Origin: Methanomassiliicoccaceae archaeon UBA367
GTDB lineage: Archaea; Thermoplasmatota; Thermoplasmata; Methanomassiliicoccales; Methanomethylophilaceae
Reading direction: 5' to 3'
Assembly (NCBI GenBank): GCA_002506255.1
Contig: DAXF01000051.1
Span: 1 to 5,493 of the forward strand
Length of the DNA: 5,493 nt
Position numbers and translations under genes: made by a program
Notes under the pieces: generated by a model
Told to the model about the DNA's origin: nothing
The model's input: only the letters and a program-made list of their open reading frames with translations
Databases searched by the model: none
Part shown: piece after piece, positions 1 to 4,789 of the stretch
Layout: each line of letters opens with the position of its first letter
Position numbering within the stretch: the stretch's first letter is position 1

Positions 1-613
1 TTACCCAAGAGTTGGCCAGAATAACCTCGGTGGGGGAGTTGGACAGCAAACTGATGACGGATCCATACCCCAAGAGCACGGCAAAGGCCTCGGCTATGCA
101 TATCAACCCCAATATGAGCAGGATGGGCCATGCATTAAGGAATTTGCCGAAGAACTGCACAAGCTGCTCCAGGAAATTCAGGAGCATGAACACAATGGCA
201 CCCGCGACAAAAGCCACTATGATCCTGGGCCATCCTGTGGCTAGGACCTCGAAGTCACCTGTGAGACTGCCTACATAGATGTAAGCGATCACTGCGGCCA
301 TCAGACCGAAGAGGGCTGCGAAATGCACATCCCTGAAAGGTCTTATTATGAGCGCGAAGGATGCCACGGCCACGATTATCAGTGTATATGTAGCCCAGCC
401 TTCACGATACGTTACCGTGAGCGCCACCATGACCGAGCCCAAAATCACACCGAGAAGTACGAGTATGTTGTATGTCTGACTCTCTTTATCCTTGAGATGC
501 TGTCTCACGATGAGAAGTGCCAAAACACCCATTACCGCCAGAACCAGCTCCGGAACGTAGTACGTGTCGAGGGCGCTGCCGATGCTGTCCCAATTGACTG
601 TGACTGTGGCCAT
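1..613 (-). CDS. Multi-pass integral membrane protein, family not recognised (3' end beyond window)
   Basis: Reading the minus strand from the ATG at 613 gives 204 codons without a stop up to the left edge, so the C-terminus is missing. The translation begins MATVTVNWDSIG and is strongly hydrophobic. I see about six likely membrane segments, near residues 21-37, 48-67, 74-91, 97-114, 130-147 and 161-182. They are separated by short charged loops such as RQHLKDKESQ (37-46) and RPFRDVH (91-97). No cysteine pairs, metal motifs or transporter signatures stand out, and I do not recognise the family. The start lies 37 bases after the amidohydrolase stop. A GTG two codons earlier (619) is a possible alternative start. 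TTATAA at 637-642 sits 24-29 bases upstream, suggesting its own leaderless promoter, although read-through from the upstream gene is also possible. That a coding frame exists is well supported; any function would be a guess. Confidence 0.8.
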   Translation of the reverse strand, partial: MATVTVNWDSIGSALDTYYVPELVLAVMGVLALLIVRQHLKDKESQTYNILVLLGVILGSVMVALTVTYREGWATYTLIIVAVASFALIIRPFRDVHFAALFGLMAAVIAYIYVGSLTGDFEVLATGWPRIIVAFVAGAIVFMLLNFLEQLVQFFGKFLNAWPILLILGLICIAEAFAVLLGYGSVISLLSNSPTEVILANSWV

Positions 614-636
614 CCTCACGTCATTGGCTTCCCCGA

Positions 637-642
637 TTATAA
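637..642 (-). promoter_or_regulatory. Putative archaeal TATA box for the membrane-protein gene
   Basis: TTATAA lies in the 37-base gap after the amidohydrolase stop codon, centred about 26 bases upstream of the ATG at 613. That is the archaeal TATA-to-start spacing, so the transcript would begin at or next to the start codon. GTGAGG directly abuts the ATG, too close to act as a normal ribosome binding site, which fits a leaderless message. Short AT-rich words occur by chance, so this is only suggestive. Confidence 0.35.
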
Positions 643-650
643 GCGTTTAT

Positions 651-1562
651 CTAGAATCCCAGGAGTCTTGCCATGTTTTTACCCAGCAACGCACTTTTCT
701 GGTATTCGGTTCCCCAGTCACCCTCCCGGATCTCCCTTATGAACTGCATGGCGGAGAAGGTCGACTCATACAACGGGAAATCGGTCCCGAAGACTATCCT
801 GTCCGGGAACCTGGATGAGACCGCCTTTATCCGCTTGCATATCATACTTCTGTCATCGTGGGCCCATCCCTGCAATGCAGAGCAATCCGTGTATACGTTC
901 CCGTGCTCCTCCATGAGCGGTAGCAGTTCACTGTGGAACTTGCCTCCCAGATGCGCTATGATTATGTTCATGTCGGGATGATCCTCAGCCACTTTGCTGA
1001 AATCCGAGGGATGACAATACTTCTCATCCAGCGGTGGCAGTGCCATTCCTGCATGGGTGACCACAGTAAGACCCAGATCATCTATTTTATCCCAATATCC
1101 TTTCAGCTTTATATCCGACGGCAGGAATCCTGTGGCAGGGTATACTTTGATGCCTTTTGGATCGTACTTCTTGACCAGACGCTCTATCATGTCTATGGAC
1201 TCCCTTCCCCTGTTGGGATCCACAGATATGAACGGCAGGAAACGGTCGTCCACTGTGCATCTCTGGAACATCCATTCCATGTACTCCTCGTTAGTCATCC
1301 TTCCCGGGCCTATAAGTTCGAAATCCGTGCCCAGAATGACCATATGATCCATTCCGTTGTCCCGGATTGTCTCAAGTGGCTCTTCCACCTTGACATCATA
1401 ATCTGCAAATGGCACATTCGATTCCAGATCGAAATCCAGAAGGCTGCCGTATTTCTTCCTCTCCCCCTCAGGGATGTCCAATACAGGCGACATGTAGTTC
1501 CTGACGGCCAGATCGGGCAGCATTTTTCTGTTCCACATATGGGCATGAGCGTCTATGAGCAC
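651..1562 (-). CDS. ACMSD-like metal-dependent amidohydrolase (Amidohydro_2 / PF04909 type), substrate unknown
   Basis: This is a complete 303-residue protein, the usual size for TIM-barrel hydrolases and decarboxylases of the Amidohydro_2 group. The metal-site motifs appear in the expected order: the N-terminal H-x-H in IDAHAH (His6, His8), GIKVYP (137-142), a strand-end His in VVTHAG (His170), IIAHLGG (His204) and the C-terminal Asp in VFGTDFPL (Asp251). It should therefore be a soluble, metal-dependent C-C or C-N bond hydrolase or decarboxylase. This family is too diverse for a substrate to be named. The start is a GTG giving M-L-I-D-A-H-A-H, placing the H-x-H at the very N-terminus as is typical. 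The frame stays open for 29 codons upstream to a TAA at 1650-1652, but that stretch holds no ATG, GTG or TTG. No ribosome binding site is visible; an AT-rich box 25 bases upstream suggests a leaderless transcript. It is divergent from the tetrapyrrole operon, and nothing ties it to that pathway. Confidence 0.9.
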   Translation of the reverse strand: MLIDAHAHMWNRKMLPDLAVRNYMSPVLDIPEGERKKYGSLLDFDLESNVPFADYDVKVEEPLETIRDNGMDHMVILGTDFELIGPGRMTNEEYMEWMFQRCTVDDRFLPFISVDPNRGRESIDMIERLVKKYDPKGIKVYPATGFLPSDIKLKGYWDKIDDLGLTVVTHAGMALPPLDEKYCHPSDFSKVAEDHPDMNIIIAHLGGKFHSELLPLMEEHGNVYTDCSALQGWAHDDRSMICKRIKAVSSRFPDRIVFGTDFPLYESTFSAMQFIREIREGDWGTEYQKSALLGKNMARLLGF

Positions 1563-1582
1563 ACAGATGTTATTGTCGTACG

Positions 1583-1590
1583 AATTAATA
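1583..1590 (-). promoter_or_regulatory. Putative TATA box for the amidohydrolase gene
   Basis: On the minus strand TATTAATT is centred about 25 bases upstream of the GTG start at 1562. The gene has no purine-rich ribosome binding site upstream. The spacing fits a TATA element driving a leaderless transcript. The call rests only on composition and spacing. Confidence 0.35.
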
Positions 1591-1698
1591 TGATGTGCGA
1601 AACAGAAATCTGCATATTCAAGATGTTTCTTCAGAAAAGCGCCATATTCTTAGAAATGCATAGAAGTTAACGATCCCAGAATATTGGTGTGGAAGAAT

Positions 1699-1709
1699 AC
1701 TTCTGAAGT
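1699..1709. repeat. Short inverted repeat, possible operator
   Basis: ACTTC-T-GAAGT is a perfect 5+1+5 inverted repeat about 23 bases upstream of the TATA-like box of the tetrapyrrole operon. That is a position where an archaeal activator or repressor could bind. An 11-base symmetry of this kind is also expected by chance in a few kilobases, so regulation is only a possibility. Confidence 0.2.
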
Positions 1710-1731
1710 GAAATGTATTTAGTAACACTTA

Positions 1732-1740
1732 TTTTATATT
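1732..1740 (+). promoter_or_regulatory. Putative TATA box of the sirC-hemA/hemC-cobA-hemD operon
   Basis: TTTTATATT is the best archaeal TATA-like element in the intergenic region. Transcription would start roughly 25 bases downstream, near 1761-1764, leaving a leader of about 33 bases before the ATG at 1796. No equally good box lies closer to that ATG. Confidence 0.5.
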
Positions 1741-1767
1741 TCATAGCACTCTGTCGGAACCACCCGT

Positions 1768-1785
1768 ATGCTTCTTAAGAGATAG
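1768..1785 (+). other. Five-codon micro-ORF in the operon leader
   Basis: ATGCTTCTTAAGAGATAG encodes MLLKR and ends 10 bases before the operon's first start codon. If transcription begins near 1762 it would lie at the very 5' end of the mRNA and could act as a leaderless decoy or leader peptide. Nothing shows that it is translated, and chance occurrence is quite possible. Confidence 0.12.
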
Positions 1786-1795
1786 CACGGGACCT

Positions 1796-2440
1796 ATGGC
1801 GGGAAAGCGTGTGAAAGAATCTAGAATGATACCTGTTTTTATCTCACCGGATGAAAGACTCGTAACCGTTTTCGGCGGCGGGGCCGTCGCACTTCGGAAA
1901 TGCTTACATTTCAAAGGATTCAGGATAAAGGTTGTTTCCGAGAGTTTCTTGCCTCAGTTAAGAGATCTGGTCGATGAATGTATTGAGATTATTCTTAACG
2001 AAGAAAATTGTGGCGGATATATGGATGGGGCTTTCCTCATCATAGCTGCCACAGGGTCCAAAAAATTAAACCGAAAGATACTGGAAAAAGCTCGGGATAG
2101 AGGAATACTTACAAACTCATCACACGGCGGAGGAGACCTTTTGATACCTTCGGTTCTGCGAAGAGAAGGCTTCGCCGTAGCCGTATCTTCCGAAGGGAGG
2201 GTTCCCGTTTTCTCTCCCTATTTGATATCAAAGATAAATCAAGCGCTGGATCCAGCATATGATGGCATGCTCAGACTCCTTTCCCACGTAAGGCCCAAAA
2301 TTATAGATAGAATAGAATCTCAGGCTGAAAGAGCAGAAATTCTGTCGAACATCATCAATAATGAAGAAGTCTGGAGTCTCCTCAGGTCCGGCAACGAAGG
2401 AGGAGCTTATGAGATTGTGTGCAGGGCGGTGAAGCTTTGA
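1796..2440 (+). CDS. sirC: Precorrin-2 dehydrogenase (SirC / CysG N-terminal domain type)
   Basis: The protein has 214 residues, the normal length for a stand-alone precorrin-2 dehydrogenase that oxidises precorrin-2 to sirohydrochlorin with NAD+. The N-terminal dinucleotide-binding fold is clear: strand MIPVFI (11-16), then VFGGGAVALRK (25-35) with the family Gly-rich loop and R-K. It continues with IIAATGSKKLN (82-92), LLIPSVLRREG (115-125) and the Ser-rich VAVSSEGRVPVFSPYL (128-143), equivalent to the AISSGG/TAPxLAR region. The canonical VVD triplet (Asp104 in CysG) is replaced by SSH with a slightly shorter loop (107-113), so the usual conserved Asp is not in place. Some SirC/Met8 proteins can act without strict conservation there. 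The start could instead be the ATG at 1826, since most relatives begin at MIPxF; neither has a strong ribosome binding site. First gene of the operon, overlapping the next ORF by TTGA. Ferrochelatase activity is not predictable. Confidence 0.88.
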   Translation: MAGKRVKESRMIPVFISPDERLVTVFGGGAVALRKCLHFKGFRIKVVSESFLPQLRDLVDECIEIILNEENCGGYMDGAFLIIAATGSKKLNRKILEKARDRGILTNSSHGGGDLLIPSVLRREGFAVAVSSEGRVPVFSPYLISKINQALDPAYDGMLRLLSHVRPKIIDRIESQAERAEILSNIINNEEVWSLLRSGNEGGAYEIVCRAVKL

Positions 2441-2601
2441 TAGTAAGTCTGCATGCCACCTACGCATCCGCCAAAGGTACTGACGGACTTGACTCTGTCA
2501 TACCGACTCTGGAGACCACCTTATCAGATGCGGCGATTAGATCTTGGAATCTGAATGAATATATCGTAATCAAGACATGCAACCGTTTCGAACTATATGC
2601 T
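2437..2601 (+). pseudogene. hemA: hemA 5' fragment (glutamyl-tRNA reductase, N-terminal ~55 residues only)
   Basis: This marks the glutamyl-tRNA reductase part of the chimera. Counted from the TTG, the motif T-C-N-R places the nucleophilic Cys at residue 48, the position also used in the Methanopyrus kandleri enzyme. A full archaeal enzyme is about 400 residues, so roughly seven-eighths is lost, including most of the catalytic domain, the NADPH-binding domain and the helical dimerisation domain. The right boundary is uncertain by a few codons. Confidence 0.8.
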
Positions 2602-3246
2602 TCAACAAAAGATGTACCCACTTCTCTCAGAAACGGACTTACATTGGGTGCAGTGCTAGCCCGAGACGACCCCGCAGATGTTATATTGCCATGTAGACTA
2701 GAAGAGCTTCCGGAAGGGGCAACGGTCGGTACGTCTTCCGTAAGAAGGCGCAGCCTATTGCACTATCTGCGTCCAGATCTGAAGATCAAGAATCTAAGAG
2801 GCAATATCCAAACCCGCCTGGATAAACTCGACTGCGACAAATATGATGCCATTATTCTCGCTAAGGCAGGTCTTGACAGAATGGGAATAGAGCGGTCGGC
2901 GTTCCGTCTGGATCCGCAGATTTTCATACCAGCGCCGGCCCAGGGAGCTATAGCTATTGAATGCAGATCCGATGATGAGCACACGTTAAATCTTGTTTCC
3001 TCAATCGACGATCACATCACCCGCATAGAAACGGGGGCTGAAAGAGAAATCATGCGTATCGTGGAGGCGGGGTGCTCTTCCCCAATAGGGATCTACGCCA
3101 AAGAAGAGAACGGAGCGCTTAGGATCACCGGCGTTTCCTTCGCTGATGGTATCGAACCCACCCGAATAAATTGTCTCATTCCCATGAACTACACAGAAAT
3201 CGACCTGATTGCTGTGGCAGATTCACTCAGAGGTGCATCACGATGA
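2437..3246 (+). CDS. hemA-hemC: HemA-HemC chimera: glutamyl-tRNA reductase N-terminal fragment joined in frame to porphobilinogen deaminase lacking its N-terminus
   Basis: The ORF (269 residues from the TTG) is two genes joined. Residues 1 to about 55 are the start of glutamyl-tRNA reductase: IVSLHATYAS, then IKTCNRFELYAS with the catalytic Cys at residue 48 and the conserved N-R. From about residue 56 it is porphobilinogen deaminase: TKDVPT (Lys58-Asp59, E. coli Lys83-Asp84), GTSSVRRR (98-105), NLRGN with Arg121, TRL with Arg127, PAPAQGAIAIE (165-175) and EAGCSSPIG with Cys213, the dipyrromethane attachment site. The rest of HemA, including its whole NADPH domain, and about 75-80 N-terminal HemC residues with the GTRxS substrate-binding motif are missing. 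I expect neither activity. The TTG overlaps the sirC stop as TTGA, with GGTGA (2428-2432) just upstream; a GTG at 2419 is the alternative start. The 3' end overlaps cobA by ATGA. Either a real in-frame deletion or an assembly collapse. Confidence 0.85.
   Translation: MIVSLHATYASAKGTDGLDSVIPTLETTLSDAAIRSWNLNEYIVIKTCNRFELYASTKDVPTSLRNGLTLGAVLARDDPADVILPCRLEELPEGATVGTSSVRRRSLLHYLRPDLKIKNLRGNIQTRLDKLDCDKYDAIILAKAGLDRMGIERSAFRLDPQIFIPAPAQGAIAIECRSDDEHTLNLVSSIDDHITRIETGAEREIMRIVEAGCSSPIGIYAKEENGALRITGVSFADGIEPTRINCLIPMNYTEIDLIAVADSLRGASR
2599..2607. other. hemA-hemC fusion junction (deletion or assembly breakpoint)
   Basis: Residues before this point (C-N-R-F-E-L-Y-A) match the HemA consensus, and residues after it (T-K-D-V-P-T) match the HemC consensus A-V-H-S-x-K-D-V-P-T. 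The Ser codon between them can belong to either gene. The bases GCTTCAACA therefore contain the breakpoint, with room for a few bases of shared sequence. The frame is preserved across it. Confidence 0.75.
2602..3246 (+). pseudogene. hemC: hemC 3' portion (porphobilinogen deaminase lacking ~75-80 N-terminal residues)
   Basis: This marks the porphobilinogen deaminase part of the chimera, about 214 codons against roughly 290-310 in complete enzymes. It begins exactly at the S-T-K-D-V-P-T motif, normally preceded by A-V-H. It keeps the catalytic Asp, the Arg cluster that binds the propionates, and the cofactor-binding Cys in EAGCSSPIG. Lost are the first strands of domain 1 with the GTRxSxLA motif and its substrate-contacting Arg and Ser. 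The left boundary is uncertain by a few codons. Confidence 0.8.
3229..3235 (+). promoter_or_regulatory. Ribosome binding site of cobA
   Basis: AGAGGTG lies seven bases before the ATG at 3243. This decides that start over an in-frame upstream ATG at 3171, which lies deep inside the preceding gene and has no family-like sequence behind it. Confidence 0.6.
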
Positions 3247-3986
3247 CTGGTACTGTGTATTTGGTCGGATCCGGGCCCGGGAATCCAGAATTGATCACGG
3301 TGAAGGGGAAGGAACTTCTGAAAAAGGCAGATGTTGTGATATACGATGCGCTTATCAATCAAAACATTCTAAAACTGTGCAAACCAGATGCAGAACTTAT
3401 CGATGCGGGCAAACGAGGCAATAAACATAGCATGGAGCAATGGGAGATCAACAAGCTTCTGATAAAGAAGGCAGAAGAGGGAAAAACCGTGATTCGTCTT
3501 AAAGGGGGCGACCCGTTCCTTTTCGGTCGCGGTGCCGAGGAAGCGGAGAATCTCAGAAGAGCGGGTATCGAGATACACGTAGTGCCGGGCGTGTCCTCAT
3601 CCATAGCCGTTCCTGAGCTCGCAGGAATACCCGTCACCCATAGAGATTATTCATCCATGGTTACCTTTGTGACTGGACATGAAAGAGCAGATTTGATCAA
3701 CGGTCGTATAGACTGGACAACTCTGGCAAAGGGACACGGAACCATAGTTGTTCTGATGGGGCTCGGCAATGCGGACCTGATTTCCAAAGGATTAATAAGC
3801 GGAGGAATGAGCTCAGAAACCGCTGTCGCAGTAATAACTAACGGATCCACACATAGTCAAAATACTGAGATCACAACAATTTCCAGACTCACGGAAACAA
3901 TATCCGAAAAGATGCTGAAACCGCCAGGAATAATAGTGATTGGAGATGTGGTATGTCTCCGCAATATTTTGGGGGATCTTATATGA
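3243..3986 (+). CDS. cobA: Uroporphyrinogen-III C-methyltransferase (SUMT)
   Basis: This 247-residue protein is a full-length stand-alone SUMT, which uses two S-adenosylmethionine molecules to methylate uroporphyrinogen III at C2 and C7, giving precorrin-2. The family signatures are complete: VYLVGSGPGNPELIT (5-19) with the GxGPG loop, ADVVIYDALI (29-38), DAGKRGNKHS (54-63), VIRLKGGDPFLFGRGAEE (83-100), VVPGVSSSIAVPELAGIPVTHRD (113-135), FVTGHE (142-147) and the C-terminal PPGIIVIGDVV region. The ATG overlaps the chimera's stop as ATGA and has a good ribosome binding site, AGAGGTG. It shares its last four bases with hemD (ATGA), so the genes are probably translationally coupled. In many bacteria cobA is fused to hemD or to the CysG N-terminal domain; here all are separate, as is common in archaea. 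Its product is the substrate of the sirC enzyme. Confidence 0.96.
   Translation: MTGTVYLVGSGPGNPELITVKGKELLKKADVVIYDALINQNILKLCKPDAELIDAGKRGNKHSMEQWEINKLLIKKAEEGKTVIRLKGGDPFLFGRGAEEAENLRRAGIEIHVVPGVSSSIAVPELAGIPVTHRDYSSMVTFVTGHERADLINGRIDWTTLAKGHGTIVVLMGLGNADLISKGLISGGMSSETAVAVITNGSTHSQNTEITTISRLTETISEKMLKPPGIIVIGDVVCLRNILGDLI
3971..3976 (+). promoter_or_regulatory. Ribosome binding site of hemD
   Basis: GGGGGA ends six bases before the ATG at 3983 and favours that start over an in-frame ATG at 3953. The family's opening strand (ICLGFTRP) begins right after the chosen ATG. Confidence 0.45.
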
Positions 3987-4777
3987 TTTGCCTCGGATTT
4001 ACAAGACCGCCTGAATATCTTGAAAAGTCGATCCGCCTGGCTGAGAGTATGGGTTTCTCAGTTAGAGCTGCACCGTCTTTGATTCGGATACCGGCACCTG
4101 AGAGCGAATTCATCGAGATTTTCAAGAGGGTGGACCGCAGGAATTTCTATGCAGTTGTGTTCAATTCGAGCGCCGCTGTGAAAGAATGTCTGAAAAGGTT
4201 AGGAGAAGACTTTGTCTCCGCGTGTACAGGTGCGATTATAGCAGCTATTGGCCCGGAAACTAAAAATGCCCTGGAAAATGTGGGCATATCTGTTGATATT
4301 GTGCCTGAGATTTATTCCTCCGAAGGGCTCGTTGATATCGTGGGCACCTCTGCTCTAGGCAAAAAAATCCTGTTGATAAGATCCGATGCAGGGTCGGATG
4401 TATTAGAGAAGGGACTAGGGGATTATGGAGCTGAAACGGTTACCTTCGAAGCATATCATCTAGAACCTTTTGGGATTTGTGAAGAGACAGAGGCTCTCGT
4501 CTCTGATCTTTACGCAGGAAAACTGAACGTAATGGCTTTTACCAGCCCTTTGTCCGCAAAGGTATTCTACGGGCATATGTGCAATATCCTCGGAGATGAT
4601 GCAGCGTCAAAATGCCTGTGTCGCCAATTCGTGGCAGTCATAGGTCATCCTACTGCAAATGCAGTCAGGTCCCTTGGTAAAGAGCCAGATCTGATATCAG
4701 GCAGGGCAACATTCGCCGATATGCTGGAGGATGTCAGGCTTCGTCTTTTCCCCGTCTACGATGACGGAAAAGTGTAA
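3983..4777 (+). CDS. hemD: Uroporphyrinogen-III synthase
   Basis: This 264-residue protein fits uroporphyrinogen-III synthase, which closes hydroxymethylbilane with inversion of ring D. The family is poorly conserved, but the two-domain landmarks are visible: ICLGFTRPPEYLEKS at the N-terminus, AVVFNSSAAVKECL (57-70), AAIGPETKNALENVGI (87-102) followed by VDIVPEIYSSEGLVD, then the return crossover with KKILLIRSDAGSDVLEKGL (127-145), VMAFTSPLSAKVF (183-195) and FVAVIGHPTANAVRSLG (216-232). The last normally reads AIGPTTA; here GH replaces GP. Its position directly after cobA, in ATGA overlap, makes the assignment strong. As the last gene of the operon it ends 12 bases before the convergent gene's stop. 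Its substrate would be made by HemC, which is broken in this window. Confidence 0.92.
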   Translation: MICLGFTRPPEYLEKSIRLAESMGFSVRAAPSLIRIPAPESEFIEIFKRVDRRNFYAVVFNSSAAVKECLKRLGEDFVSACTGAIIAAIGPETKNALENVGISVDIVPEIYSSEGLVDIVGTSALGKKILLIRSDAGSDVLEKGLGDYGAETVTFEAYHLEPFGICEETEALVSDLYAGKLNVMAFTSPLSAKVFYGHMCNILGDDAASKCLCRQFVAVIGHPTANAVRSLGKEPDLISGRATFADMLEDVRLRLFPVYDDGKV

Positions 4778-4789
4778 CGGCATAACAAA
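4778..4789. other. Convergent 3' ends, 12-base gap, no terminator seen
   Basis: Only 12 bases separate the hemD TAA from the stop of the minus-strand amidotransferase gene. There is no hairpin or T-run in the gap, so termination signals for either transcript would have to lie inside the opposite gene. Confidence 0.6.

Larger units (their letters stand above)
1563..1795. other. Divergent intergenic region between amidohydrolase and tetrapyrrole operon
   Basis: These 233 bases are more AT-rich than the flanking genes and show no convincing coding frame. They hold a TATA-like box for the leftward gene (1583-1590), a TATA-like box for the rightward operon (1732-1740), a short inverted repeat (1699-1709) and a five-codon micro-ORF just before the operon start (1768-1785). 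I see no tRNA, riboswitch-like structure or terminator. Confidence 0.6.

Noticed and set aside
323..742. Plus-strand ORF of 139 codons across the membrane-protein gene and the end of the amidohydrolase
   Set aside because: Composition is odd (many His, Tyr, Cys and Pro), it crosses two real genes on the other strand, and it has no family resemblance.
1563..1649. Open frame upstream of the amidohydrolase GTG as an N-terminal extension
   Set aside because: It contains no ATG, GTG or TTG in the 29 codons after the TAA, and the family normally begins just before the H-x-H motif.
933..1670. Plus-strand ORF of 245 codons opposite the amidohydrolase
   Set aside because: It is an antisense shadow: the minus strand carries all metal-site motifs of an Amidohydro_2 protein, while this frame is rich in His, Cys and Arg runs with no recognisable fold.
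2419..3246. HemA-HemC ORF as an evolved bifunctional fusion enzyme
   Set aside because: True fusions keep whole domains; here the join cuts inside the catalytic domain of HemA and inside domain 1 of HemC, removing essential residues from both.
3271..3280. Perfect palindrome CCGGGCCCGG near the start of cobA
   Set aside because: It encodes the conserved S-G-P-G loop of the methyltransferase; codon choice explains it and it is inside a gene.
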